64,000 nucleotides of DNA from a bacterium D16-50 (GCA_003612485.1 RAZA01000016.1:1-64000); one strand, 5' to 3'. Positions 24,384 through 32,849 are shown, numbered from the stretch's first letter. Numbers and translations: made by a program. Notes: a model not told the origin generated them from the sequence alone.

Positions 24384-26501
24384 CTATTCGGATACTACCG
24401 TAACCTTCACAGTGATTTCCGCCGTGTTGCCCACATAGTCCGTCACGGTCAGAGTCACGTCGTACTCGCCCGGGGTGGTGGTGTCAAGAGTGGAGAGATC
24501 CGCAGTCACATTGTCCTTTACGTCCACTCCGTCTGCATCCTCAGCCGACTCAAGGAAATCACTCCAATTGATGCCGGATGTCTCCGTGTTCAGGGCAACC
24601 GTGGGAAGCTCTTCCTTCGCTGCAGCGGTGGGAGCATCAGTGTTGTCCGCATCATAGACGATTACCGTCAGATCGCTGCTGGCCTCGTTGCCGGATTTGT
24701 CGGATGCCTTGGCCGTAACTGCCTTCTCATACTTGCCGGGGGTGTTCAGATCCAGCCCCTCGTTCACGGTGATGCTGTCCGCGGTAATCTCAATCACGCC
24801 GTCCACTGCATCCTCTGCGCTGAAGTACTGGGTCCAGTCCACATCGGCGGCGCCTGCCGTCAGAATAGCCTTCTCCTTGGTGATGTTAGGCTTCTGGTTG
24901 TCATGGACGCCTTCCGTCTTCAGAACTGCCGCAATGCTGTCCGTCTTGTTTGTCAGATTGGTAAGATTTGCCTTGATGGCCACATCGTAGGAGCTCATTC
25001 CCGGAGCCTTGAAGAGGGACTGTCCCAAAATCTCCGTCCACTGGTCATGAGTGTTGTAATCCTCCCAGAGACCCATCATGTTGGCATAGTTGGTGCTCAT
25101 ATGGCTCATAATATAGGTGTAGCAGTCAATCAGATCATCGCCGTAGGTCTCGTTGTACAGATCCACGCCGTATCCGGCCAGCTTATCCAGAGCAGCAGCC
25201 GCATGGTAGTCGGCAATGGTGTCAACGCCGGCTATGGTCTTGTGGTAGGTCTGCCAGTAGAGAATGAATGCCTTCAGAGCCAGCTCGGTCTTCTCAGGGC
25301 TTACTCCCTTCAGAACGCCGACGCTGTTTCCGCCGTTGGTGCTCTGCCTATAGGTCTCGCTGTCAACGGTAGCATCGTCAGGCATGGGCCAAGGAATGAT
25401 ACCGATGCTCTCGCCTCTGGCCGCGCACTCCGTGGAGTGTCCGCCGATCATCCAGCCGCCGCAGTCGGTGAACACGGTAGCTCCCTTTCCGAAGTCATTG
25501 CCGCCCCTGAGCCATTCCGGGGTATAATCGTCCTGCAGATGGCAGGCCGTCAGAAGCTCCTCGTCCACCAGCTCCTGAATGTAAGCCACGGCCTCGATAG
25601 TCTCTGCAGAGTCTGCAGTCACGCCGCCGTCATAGATGGCGCCGCCGTTGGCATGAACCGCGCCCAGAGCCGCATAACGGAAATCCGTCTCATAGGCCTG
25701 AACATAATCATAGTAAGCGCCGTCGGGAGCTGCCACATTGGAATAATATGCCTTGATTTTTGCAAGATAATCCTTGAAGGTACTCCAGGTCCACTTGCCC
25801 TCCTTGAAGAGATCCGTGGGGTAGATGGTCTTGCCGTTCTCGTCCTTGAGAGAGTCAACCGCCTCCAGCATGGTCATGTTTACGATCAGAGGGAAGCTTG
25901 TCTCACCGAACTCATAGCCCAGCAGATAGTAGCCGTCAAATACAGAACCCTTCAGCAGCCAGGAAGCCTCATCATCCTCAAACAGACCCGTGTATGCACT
26001 CAGATCCTGAAGCACGTTCTGGGCCAGAATGGTAGGCTCAACACCGCCCCACATCAGAGCCAGATCGCAGATAGGATCCTGCGCCAGCACGCTGGTCATC
26101 AGATCCGAAGCCACGTCCACAGGATACTGCAGAAACTCAAACTCTACGTTGTAGGCTTTCTTGATAGCTTCCAGACCCGCCAGAGCGGCCTGACGCTCAC
26201 GCTCGCCCATGGTATACTCGCCTGTCACTTCATCCGTATAATAAGGATCCAGCTCGGGCACCCAATGCGTACCAAAGCGAATCACGGTAGGCTCACCGGA
26301 AGCCGCCCCCCCTACATCGCTTGCGTCGCTTGCATCGCCCTCGTCGGACGGCTCACCTGCCGAAGAGCTCTCCGGTTCCGAAGACAAAGATACACTGTCC
26401 TGAGGCGTGGACCCGTTGGCAGGCTCATCTTCATTTCCGCAGGCCGCCATTGAAAGCACCAATGCCGCACTCAGCACCAGACTCAACAACTTTCTTTTCA
26501 T
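24384..26501 (-). CDS. Solute-binding lipoprotein with C-terminal Ig-like domains
   Basis: A 705-residue lipoprotein, first gene of the glycan operon. The signal peptide MKRKLLSLVLSAALVLSMAAC carries the lipobox Cys and is followed by a Ser/Glu-rich linker. Residues ~70-510 form a family-1 sugar-binding domain (SAYTGLFEDDEASWLLKG, TDCGGWMIGGHS). The C-terminus holds two or three Ig-like repeats of DUF5011/HYR type, each with a TPGxY...VTDxxGN pattern (NTPGKYEKAVTAKASDKSGN; TTPGEYDVTLTVTDYVGN). The ATG at 26501 follows AAAGGAGG; an upstream in-frame start lacks support. The Ig tail is unusual for a binding protein and may space it from the membrane or bind glycan. Confidence 0.87.
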   Translation of the reverse strand: MKRKLLSLVLSAALVLSMAACGNEDEPANGSTPQDSVSLSSEPESSSAGEPSDEGDASDASDVGGAASGEPTVIRFGTHWVPELDPYYTDEVTGEYTMGERERQAALAGLEAIKKAYNVEFEFLQYPVDVASDLMTSVLAQDPICDLALMWGGVEPTILAQNVLQDLSAYTGLFEDDEASWLLKGSVFDGYYLLGYEFGETSFPLIVNMTMLEAVDSLKDENGKTIYPTDLFKEGKWTWSTFKDYLAKIKAYYSNVAAPDGAYYDYVQAYETDFRYAALGAVHANGGAIYDGGVTADSAETIEAVAYIQELVDEELLTACHLQDDYTPEWLRGGNDFGKGATVFTDCGGWMIGGHSTECAARGESIGIIPWPMPDDATVDSETYRQSTNGGNSVGVLKGVSPEKTELALKAFILYWQTYHKTIAGVDTIADYHAAAALDKLAGYGVDLYNETYGDDLIDCYTYIMSHMSTNYANMMGLWEDYNTHDQWTEILGQSLFKAPGMSSYDVAIKANLTNLTNKTDSIAAVLKTEGVHDNQKPNITKEKAILTAGAADVDWTQYFSAEDAVDGVIEITADSITVNEGLDLNTPGKYEKAVTAKASDKSGNEASSDLTVIVYDADNTDAPTAAAKEELPTVALNTETSGINWSDFLESAEDADGVDVKDNVTADLSTLDTTTPGEYDVTLTVTDYVGNTAEITVKVTVVSE

Positions 26502-26548
26502 ACTTTTTCCTCCTTTATATTGCCGATTCTGCAATCAGCTCATAATTT

Positions 26549-26577
26549 AGCTTATTTCATTTCACTATTTTTGTCAA
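26549..26577 (-). promoter_or_regulatory. Candidate promoter of the glycan-uptake operon
   Basis: On the minus strand TTGACA (26577-26572) is perfect. At 17 bases the -10 would be TAAGCT (26554-26549), which is weak, so expression may need an activator. It lies about 50 bases before the ATG at 26501. Confidence 0.5.
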
Positions 26578-26586
26578 TGGTTTTTC

Positions 26587-26600
26587 TGAAATCGATTTCA
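26587..26600. promoter_or_regulatory. cre/LacI-type operator palindrome
   Basis: TGAAATCGATTTCA is a perfect 14-bp palindrome with a central CG and matches the catabolite-responsive element consensus TGWAANCGNTNWCA. It lies nine bases upstream of the operon -35. It could bind CcpA or the LacI-family regulator encoded at 30622-31677. Its position upstream of -35 would also fit activation. Confidence 0.65.
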
Positions 26601-26768
26601 CAAAAAGCGCACTTTGTAAGAAATATATAAATATCTGTATGATTTTTATGCATTTTCTACAACGCTCTTCTGCTTCTTTCATAGTACTTCCAATCGGGGA
26701 TGGTACAATGTATGATGGCACAATATATGCCCCTCCCCGGCCAGACCTCAGCCGAACAGCTGGCGCTT

Positions 26769-27206
26769 TTATACCACCACGCCCTTCTGCAGCAGGATAT
26801 TGGCATACAGCGCGCTCTCCCCCGTGGCAATGAAGGCGTAAGCGCCTCTGGCCTCCTCGTAAAAAGCTGATTTCGTCAGCTGACCCACGGCGCCTTCCCC
26901 CCGCTGATCCGCCCCTGCCACCAGTTCCTTGTAAGAGTCCCAGATGGGCGTCTCCACCGGGTCACCCGGCAGCACCTCCATCAGACATACGGGATGCTCC
27001 ACATAAGTGTCCAGCGGAAAAAGCTGCAGCACCGCCTCCAGCACCTCGCAGGCCCCATGCCCGTCCATACGGATCACGATGCCGTTCTTTCCCACAGACT
27101 CCGCCGGAAAATTGCCGTCCCCAATGACGAGCTTGTCTCCATGCCCCATTTCGCACAGCACCTTCAGCAGCTCCGGAGACAAAATTTTCGGAATTCCCTT
27201 CAGCAT
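26769..27206 (-). CDS. RbsD/FucU-family sugar mutarotase (FucU-like)
   Basis: A 145-residue protein, the usual FucU length. The catalytic His region EMGHGDKLVIGDGNFPA and the C-terminal signature FIATGESALYANILLQKGV are characteristic of L-fucose mutarotases, which interconvert sugar anomers. ATG at 27206 follows GGAGATTGATT; the in-frame upstream extension to 27374 crosses the structured spacer and is not credible. It comes after an aldo/keto reductase and an alcohol dehydrogenase, so it may supply a preferred anomer to a sugar-oxidation route. The sugar could be fucose, rhamnose or another; RbsD-like activity is less likely given the C-terminal motif. Confidence 0.85.
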   Translation of the reverse strand: MLKGIPKILSPELLKVLCEMGHGDKLVIGDGNFPAESVGKNGIVIRMDGHGACEVLEAVLQLFPLDTYVEHPVCLMEVLPGDPVETPIWDSYKELVAGADQRGEGAVGQLTKSAFYEEARGAYAFIATGESALYANILLQKGVVV

Positions 27207-27254
27207 AATCAATCTCCTATTCCAGTATTTATTCCAGTACCGTCTCTTCACTTC

Positions 27255-27321
27255 AAGCGCCCTTGTAGGGGAAGGATTTCCGGCCGCAAGTGCATGCGTC
27301 CGTAAATCCTTCCAGGCGCTT
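27255..27321. repeat. Nested inverted repeat in the AKR-fucU spacer
   Basis: AAGCGCC (27255-27261) pairs with GGCGCTT (27315-27321). Inside, GGAAGGATTT (27270-27279) pairs with AAATCCTTCC (27304-27313). A further AAGCGCCT at 27373-27380 could pair with the same AGGCGCTT, giving mutually exclusive folds around the tandem repeat. It could be an attenuator-like or processing element. Confidence 0.7.
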
Positions 27322-27365
27322 TTCGTTCCGAGACTGTTTATATTTTCGTTCCGAGACTGTTTATA
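27320..27365. repeat. Perfect 23-bp tandem duplication
   Basis: A 23-base unit (begins TTTTCGTTCCGAG, ends CTGTTTATA) occurs at 27320-27342 and, directly adjoining, at 27343-27365. The copies are identical, which suggests a recent slippage or duplication. It lies in the spacer between the reductase stop and fucU. Confidence 0.9.
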
Positions 27366-27389
27366 AATATTCAAGCGCCTCTAAACTCT

Positions 27390-28403
27390 CTATTTTACGA
27401 TGACGCCATCGGGATCCCAGAGGTCCTCCCAGCCCTTAGCGCCCTCCCAGAGGAAGACCTGACCCTTGATCAGGCGGCAGTTTCTGTCCTCCCTGCGGAT
27501 GGCCTCCATCTCCTCCTCCGTGAGAGGATCCTCCGTGACGCACTTCAGGTTGGAAATGTACTGGGGCTCCTTCACGGAGAAGGGAATGGGCACTTGTCCC
27601 CTCTGTGCCGCCCATTTCAGGCAGATCACAGCCGGATGTACCCCATGGGCCAAAGCCGCCGCCGCCACAGCCGGCAGGGCGGTGTCCGCCACATCCTCCT
27701 CGGTTCTGTCCCGCTCAGGTCTGGAGGGGGAGCCTATGGGGCAATAGCCTATGGGCAGGATGCCGCGGCTCACGGCATAGTCAAACAGCTCCTGCTGCTG
27801 AAAAGAAGGGTGCAGCTCCATCTCCAGCGCCGCGGGCCGTATCCTGCAGAGAGGCAGCACCGCCTCCAGCTTAGGGATAGTCATGTTGCTCATGCCGATA
27901 TGCCGCACCAGCCCCTGATCCACCAGCTCCTCGCACTGTCTCCATGCAACCATGAATTCCTCCGTAGAAAAGGGCCTTGAATCGGGATTGCGGGAATCGC
28001 CGCTGCAGCCCGGCGCATGGTAATTGGGAAAAGGCCAGTGGACAAAATATAAATCAATATAGTCCAGCTTTAAGTCCGCAAGACTTTTTTTGCAGGACTC
28101 CGTCACCTTCCCCTCTCCATGCATGTCGTTCCATACCTTGGAGGTGACGAACAGCTCCCTGCGGTCTGCCACCTTTTCCTCCATGATGCGCTGCAGAACC
28201 TCCCCGATACGGTCTTCGTTCTGGTAGACGGAAGCGCAGTCAATGAGACGGTATCCGTACTTTACCGCGCCGTACACCGCTTCCGACACCTGCTCCGGGC
28301 CGTATTTGTCCGAACCGAAGGTTCCCAGACCCACGCAGGGTATTTTGTCGCCATTGTACAATGTCCTAAAAGGAATCTTGTCCTGATCGATTCTGTTTTC
28401 CAT
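27390..28403 (-). CDS. Aldo/keto reductase
   Basis: A 337-residue NAD(P)H-dependent reductase. Landmarks are GDKIPCVGLGTFG, the catalytic Asp/Tyr pair in LIDCASVYQNED, the Lys in VTSKVWND and the His in DLYFVHWPFPN. Cofactor contacts lie near VPIPFSVKEPQYISNL. ATG at 28403 follows GAGG by seven bases; 28409 is an alternative. It is 49 bases downstream of the zinc alcohol dehydrogenase, so the two are probably co-transcribed and may interconvert sugars and polyols or aldonates together with FucU. The substrate cannot be read from sequence. Confidence 0.9.
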   Translation of the reverse strand: MENRIDQDKIPFRTLYNGDKIPCVGLGTFGSDKYGPEQVSEAVYGAVKYGYRLIDCASVYQNEDRIGEVLQRIMEEKVADRRELFVTSKVWNDMHGEGKVTESCKKSLADLKLDYIDLYFVHWPFPNYHAPGCSGDSRNPDSRPFSTEEFMVAWRQCEELVDQGLVRHIGMSNMTIPKLEAVLPLCRIRPAALEMELHPSFQQQELFDYAVSRGILPIGYCPIGSPSRPERDRTEEDVADTALPAVAAAALAHGVHPAVICLKWAAQRGQVPIPFSVKEPQYISNLKCVTEDPLTEEEMEAIRREDRNCRLIKGQVFLWEGAKGWEDLWDPDGVIVK

Positions 28404-28452
28404 ATTCATACCTCTTTTCGCCCGCCTCGGCAGACATTTAAGTTTACAAAGA

Positions 28453-29514
28453 TCAATCCCCGAAAGTAACGGCAACCTTGCCGCACTCCCCGCCCGCCAT
28501 GAGCCGGTATGCTTCCGCCGCCTGCTCAATGGAAAATTCGTGGGTGATCAGATCCTCAGGATGAATGTTCCAGCGCACCAACCGCTCCACCAGCTCCTCC
28601 ATCTTCCACAGAGACGTGACCCAGGAACCGTAGATGGTCTTCTGACCGTGAATGATGTCCGGGCTGGGGTTGAAGGTACAGGTTCCGCCCTCTCCCACAA
28701 ATGCGATCTTTCCCCATTCTCTGGTGGCCCGTATAGCCAGCTGCCTTCCCCCGTCGTTGGCGGAAGCATCGATAGCCCTCTCCACGCCTCTCCCGCCGGT
28801 GACGGCAAGAATATTCTCCAGCGCGTCGTCCCCCGGCTTGAACACATGATCCGCCAGCCCCAGCTTCTTGGCCAGATCGATACGATAATCGTTCATCTCC
28901 ACCCCGATCAGCTGATTGGCCCCCATAGCCTTGGCCAGCATCAGCGCGGCAAGCCCCACCGGGCCCAGCCCCGTCACCAGCACTGCGTCATTGCCGCAGA
29001 TACCGATTTTTTCGATGGCCTCATACACCGTCCCGAAGCCGCAGGCCACCTGCGCGCCGTCCTTATAGGTCAGCTCCTCAGGCAATGCCACCAGATCCTT
29101 TTCCTCCGCCAGAATATAGGGCGCCATGCCGCCGTTGCGCTGCCAGCCGTAGGCCTGACGGAATTTGCTCTTGCAGGATATGTAATATCCTCTCCGGCAG
29201 TCGTTGCACACGCCGCAGCCGGAAATATGGTACACGATTACCCTATCGCCCTTTTTGAACCGCTTAAGCCCTTCTCCCTCCTGAACGATCACGCCGCAGG
29301 GCTCGTGGCCCGCCACCATGCCGGGAATGTAGCCCTCCGGTCCCTTTCCGGTGTGCTCCTTGTAAATGCAGCGGATATCGCTGCCGCAGATAGTGGTAGC
29401 CTTGGTCTGCACAAGCACCTGTCCATGCCCCGGCACCGGCACCTCGAAATCCTTCAGCTCCACCGTGCTGTTTCCGGGCAGCACTGCTCCCTTCATCAAC
29501 ATTTTCACTGCCAT
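28453..29514 (-). CDS. Zinc-dependent medium-chain alcohol/polyol dehydrogenase
   Basis: A 353-residue MDR-family dehydrogenase. The catalytic zinc site is visible as TTICGSDI and the GHEPCGVI motif. Structural zinc cysteines occur in SGCGVCNDCRRGYYISC, and the Rossmann motif reads VTGLGPVGLAALML. Related enzymes oxidise L-threonine, sorbitol, fucose or rhamnose. It is the first gene of the set dehydrogenase-reductase-FucU, behind its own promoter and a short inverted repeat, and diverges from an AraC regulator. The ATG follows AGAGAGGGATTGGG. Confidence 0.93.
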   Translation of the reverse strand: MAVKMLMKGAVLPGNSTVELKDFEVPVPGHGQVLVQTKATTICGSDIRCIYKEHTGKGPEGYIPGMVAGHEPCGVIVQEGEGLKRFKKGDRVIVYHISGCGVCNDCRRGYYISCKSKFRQAYGWQRNGGMAPYILAEEKDLVALPEELTYKDGAQVACGFGTVYEAIEKIGICGNDAVLVTGLGPVGLAALMLAKAMGANQLIGVEMNDYRIDLAKKLGLADHVFKPGDDALENILAVTGGRGVERAIDASANDGGRQLAIRATREWGKIAFVGEGGTCTFNPSPDIIHGQKTIYGSWVTSLWKMEELVERLVRWNIHPEDLITHEFSIEQAAEAYRLMAGGECGKVAVTFGD

Positions 29515-29566
29515 AAACCCAATCCCTCTCTTTCCGCACGCCTTTGTGCGCTTTTATAAATATCGC

Positions 29567-29584
29567 CGCGGGAAACCTCCCGCG
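29567..29584. promoter_or_regulatory. Inverted repeat in the dehydrogenase leader
   Basis: CGCGGGA (29567-29573), loop AACC and TCCCGCG (29578-29584) form a perfect 7-bp palindrome between the minus-strand promoter and the dehydrogenase start. A second small one (CGCAC/GTGCG, 29535-29550) follows. It may be an operator or a leader hairpin. Confidence 0.5.
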
Positions 29585-29602
29585 ATAAAATGTCATACTT
29601 TT

Positions 29603-29630
29603 ATTATAACAGCGGCATATCTCCGTACAA
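29603..29630 (-). promoter_or_regulatory. Promoter of the dehydrogenase-reductase-fucU genes
   Basis: On the minus strand TTGTAC (29630-29625), 16 bases and a perfect TATAAT (29608-29603) lie about 90 bases before the dehydrogenase ATG. The AraC gene diverges from the same spacer. Confidence 0.55.
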
Positions 29631-29747
29631 GTTTATTTCCTGCCTATTTGTGAATAAAAATGTCGTGTTTTTATAGATTTTATGATAATATAGATTCGGA
29701 GGAACAAAACCTGCCGATACCGGATTTCCAAAAAAGAAGGAGACGCT

Positions 29748-30635
29748 ATGAGAACTCTTTATACCGACATGAATATCCGCTTCACCATGGACGGCATTCC
29801 CGTCCACGGGCTGAACATCGCCTTCGAGCGCTTTACCCGCGCCATTCCCGCCCACAGCCACGGAAGCGGCTGCTACGAGATTCACTACATCCCCTTCGGA
29901 TACGGGAAACTGGAAGCTCAGGGGCGGTATTACGACATTGTGCCCAACACGCTGTTCATCACCGGTCCCCATGTGGAGCACGCCCAGACTCCCCAGCCTG
30001 AGGATCCCATGCAGGAGTACTGCGTCTATCTGAAGACACTCGGAAGTTCCCGGAGCAAAAAGCCCTCCCCCGTGATGGAGGCTTTTACATCCACCCCCTT
30101 TTGGATCGGGAAGGACACCCAGGGGATCCTTTCACTGATGAGACAGCTTTTCGACGAACTGGCCCACCGATACATCGGCTACCAGAATCAGGTGGAGCTG
30201 CTCCTGTCCCAGCTTCTGATCCATACGGTGCGGAATTACCGGCAGCACCGGGTTTCCCAGACCTCCTTCGCCCGCAGCAATCTGGCCCATTCCCAGTCGG
30301 TGATCATCGAAGAGTATTTCCTTTACGAATACCCTTCCCTCTCTCTGGACGCTCTGGCCCGGAGGCTGCAGCTGAGTCCGAGGCAGACTCAAAGGCTGTT
30401 GATGGAATATTATGGAAAGACCTTCCAACAGAAAAAAGCGGAGGCCCGCATGTCGGCCGCCGCCATTTTGCTCTCCGATAAGAGCAGAAGCATCGCCTCC
30501 ATTGCGGAGGCTCTGGGATATTCTTCCGGTGAGCATTTTTCTTCCGCCTTCCGAAAGTACTACAATACAAATCCCCGGGAATACAGAAAACTGCTCCAAA
30601 GCCCTTCCGAGGATTCGTCTCTCACGAAGCCCTGA
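29748..30635 (+). CDS. AraC-family transcriptional regulator
   Basis: A 295-residue regulator. The N-terminal cupin sugar-binding domain spans residues ~15-110 (IPAHSHGSGCYEIHYIPFG, TLFITGPHVEHAQTP). The C-terminal double helix-turn-helix spans ~190-285 (SLDALARRLQLSPRQTQRLL and IASIAEALGYSSGEHFSSAF...YYNTNPREYR). The start follows AAGGAG. It diverges from the dehydrogenase genes, so it is their likely activator. Its 3' end overlaps the converging LacI-type gene by 14 bases. Confidence 0.93.
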   Translation: MRTLYTDMNIRFTMDGIPVHGLNIAFERFTRAIPAHSHGSGCYEIHYIPFGYGKLEAQGRYYDIVPNTLFITGPHVEHAQTPQPEDPMQEYCVYLKTLGSSRSKKPSPVMEAFTSTPFWIGKDTQGILSLMRQLFDELAHRYIGYQNQVELLLSQLLIHTVRNYRQHRVSQTSFARSNLAHSQSVIIEEYFLYEYPSLSLDALARRLQLSPRQTQRLLMEYYGKTFQQKKAEARMSAAAILLSDKSRSIASIAEALGYSSGEHFSSAFRKYYNTNPREYRKLLQSPSEDSSLTKP

Positions 30636-31677
30636 CTATGGAAGTGCTGCTGCGGACCACCAGCGTGGGCTCCACCAGCTGGCGGGCAGGAGGCTCCTGC
30701 CCCTCTATGGCGCGGATGGCAGTTCCTATGAGCATTTCCCCGAAGTGCTGATAATGGTACTCTACGCTGGTCAGCATGGGCGTCACCAGCTCCGCCATAT
30801 AGCTGTTGTCATGACTGATGACGGAAATATCCTCCGGTATCCGGAAGCCTGCCTCCCGTATGCTCTTCATGGCGCCCACCGCCGTGAAGTCATTGACCGC
30901 GATCACCGCCGTAGGCACATGGCCCTGAGCCAGCATGGCCCCCATGGTGGCGTAGCCGCTCTCCGGGTCATAGCCGCCGTTCTTTCCCACCAGCTCCGGC
31001 AGGAAAGGAATATCGTACTGCTTCAGCAGCTGGGTATAGCGCTGAAATTTGTCATGGGTGGAGGCAATGTCCATCCAGCCGCCCACGAAGGCGATCCTGC
31101 GGTGCCCCAGCCCCAGCAGATGTTCCATGATCAGCTCAATCCCTCTCCCGTCGTCAATACGGACCTGATAGCAGCGCTGCCCCTCCAGATTACCCGTAGT
31201 AACCATGGGAATACGGCCCGTGACCTGCTTCACCTTTTCCAGATAATCAGGATTGAGGACCATATCGTCTGCCCGCCCGCCGATCTGGATCACCGCGTCC
31301 ACCCTCTGCTCCTGAAATTTCTCCAGCTGGAGCTTCTCCCGAACAGTGTCCCCCAGTGAATTGCCCAGCACTACCATATACCCATACTCACTGGCCGCCA
31401 GCTCGCAGGCCACGAACATTTCCGAATAAAAAGGATTGCGCACGTCTGCGGCCACGATGCCGATCACCTTGCTTCTGGTGTCGGTCAGCCCTCTGGCCAA
31501 CGCATTGGGCGTAAAATCGTACTTCTCCATCAGCTTCAGAACCTTGTCCTTCTTGTCCTGACGCACGTTGGCATTGCTGGTCAAAACTCTTGACACCGTA
31601 GCCGCCGACACCCCCGCCTCTTTCGCTATGTCGTAGATCGTGACCGCTTTTCCCTCGTTTCTTTTTGCCTTATCCAT
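30622..31677 (-). CDS. LacI-family transcriptional regulator
   Basis: A 351-residue repressor. The N-terminal helix-turn-helix and hinge read TIYDIAKEAGVSAATVSRVL and FTPNALARGL; the periplasmic-binding-like effector domain follows (KVIGIVAADVRNPFYSEMF, RIAFVGGWMDIA, AVIAVNDFTAVGAM). It lies 58 bases downstream of the TPR lipoprotein gene and converges on the AraC gene. The central-CG palindrome at 26587-26600 is of the type such proteins bind, so the glycan operon is a candidate target; CcpA is the alternative. Confidence 0.93.
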   Translation of the reverse strand: MDKAKRNEGKAVTIYDIAKEAGVSAATVSRVLTSNANVRQDKKDKVLKLMEKYDFTPNALARGLTDTRSKVIGIVAADVRNPFYSEMFVACELAASEYGYMVVLGNSLGDTVREKLQLEKFQEQRVDAVIQIGGRADDMVLNPDYLEKVKQVTGRIPMVTTGNLEGQRCYQVRIDDGRGIELIMEHLLGLGHRRIAFVGGWMDIASTHDKFQRYTQLLKQYDIPFLPELVGKNGGYDPESGYATMGAMLAQGHVPTAVIAVNDFTAVGAMKSIREAGFRIPEDISVISHDNSYMAELVTPMLTSVEYHYQHFGEMLIGTAIRAIEGQEPPARQLVEPTLVVRSSTSIVRAS

Positions 31678-31735
31678 TCCTATTGTTCAAAAACCCCTTT
31701 ATCGCCCTTTTATTTACACCAAAAAACCAATTCCG

Positions 31736-32791
31736 TCATCTGGTGGACAGAAACTCATATTCCCGCTTTGCCTGCTCATCGTCCGGATAATTCTTCAGAT
31801 ATGTCCCCATGAGCTCATACGCCTGCTTGAACTCCCCGAGATGTTCATACGCCACAATCTCGTTAAAGGACAAGGTCTGCAGCATGGTGGCGTTTTCCAT
31901 CCGCTTTCCCGTCTGGAAGGCCTCCAGAGCCTTTTGATACTCCCCCTTGGCCATCTCGCACAGCCCCAGCTGATTGTATACCTCCGCCGTGCCGCCGTTC
32001 TTGCTGATATAGCTGTTGTAGACATTGGCGGCATAATTATAGTCTCCCGTGGCCTCATAGGCCTTGCCCAGATACAGATAACTCTCCGCTCCGCCCTTTT
32101 CTCTGGCCTCCTCCAGAGCAAGGCACGCGTTCTGGTATTCCCCCAGATAATAATAGATCCTTCCCACGGCATATTTATCCATTGGCTTATCCTTGTTCTC
32201 AAGAGCCGCCCGCAGGTAGACCTTTCCGTCCTCACCAAAGCCGAAATACTCCAGTACCTCGTGAATCTCTATGACTCTGTCGTAATTATAAGGATCCATG
32301 GAGATCACCTTGTCGAAATCCTCCTTGGCCCCCTTATGATTTCCAAGCTGCAGACGCACGTTCCCCCGGAGGAAATAGGCGTCCTTCTCATCAGGGCGCA
32401 GAGCCAGCACCGCATCATAGATAGGCTCCGCCTCGCTGTATCTGCCGCTTTTCGTATAGGCGGCGGCAAGATAAAAGTTCAGGTCGAAGTCCACATCCTC
32501 CACCAGACCGTCGCTGCCCGCCAGAGCTTCCTCGAAGCAGGCGGCCGCCTGCGCGTAATCTGTCAGCCCCATATAGGCGATGCCCCGGGCCCTGTTTACC
32601 ATACGGAGGTTTTCCCCTTCTTCCTGCGCCGCGTCCAGCATCTCCAGCGCCTCCGTGTAGTTCAGCTCTTGTATCATGCCCATTGCGCTCTGGGTCTTCT
32701 CCCCCTCGCCGCCGCAGCCCCCCAGCGCCAGAATCACTCCGGCGCAGACCGCCGCACATATGAGCCGCCGATTTTTCGTCCTAAATGTCAT
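31736..32791 (-). CDS. TPR-repeat lipoprotein
   Basis: A 351-residue surface lipoprotein. The signal peptide ends LALGGC (lipobox Cys near residue 26). The rest is a string of seven or eight tetratricopeptide repeats, each with the A...A/G...Y...A...P pattern (NYTEALEMLDAAQEEG, GRYSEAEPIYDAVLALRPD, GDYNYAANVYNSYISKNG, GEYQKALEAFQTGKRM). TPRs form a protein-binding solenoid, here outside the membrane, perhaps for cell-envelope assembly. The partner is unknown. It lies 58 bases after mscL and 58 before the LacI gene, on one strand. Confidence 0.88.
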   Translation of the reverse strand: MTFRTKNRRLICAAVCAGVILALGGCGGEGEKTQSAMGMIQELNYTEALEMLDAAQEEGENLRMVNRARGIAYMGLTDYAQAAACFEEALAGSDGLVEDVDFDLNFYLAAAYTKSGRYSEAEPIYDAVLALRPDEKDAYFLRGNVRLQLGNHKGAKEDFDKVISMDPYNYDRVIEIHEVLEYFGFGEDGKVYLRAALENKDKPMDKYAVGRIYYYLGEYQNACLALEEAREKGGAESYLYLGKAYEATGDYNYAANVYNSYISKNGGTAEVYNQLGLCEMAKGEYQKALEAFQTGKRMENATMLQTLSFNEIVAYEHLGEFKQAYELMGTYLKNYPDDEQAKREYEFLSTR

Positions 32792-32849
32792 CTCCTCACT
32801 GCTCCCACTCTACATCACCTTATGCCCCTTTGCCCTGCCCGGTCTCCTT

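Noticed and set aside
24300..26453. A 717-codon plus-strand frame opposite the first binding-protein gene
   Set aside because: Antisense shadow with repetitive hydrophobic/His composition; the minus-strand frame has a lipobox and ribosome site.
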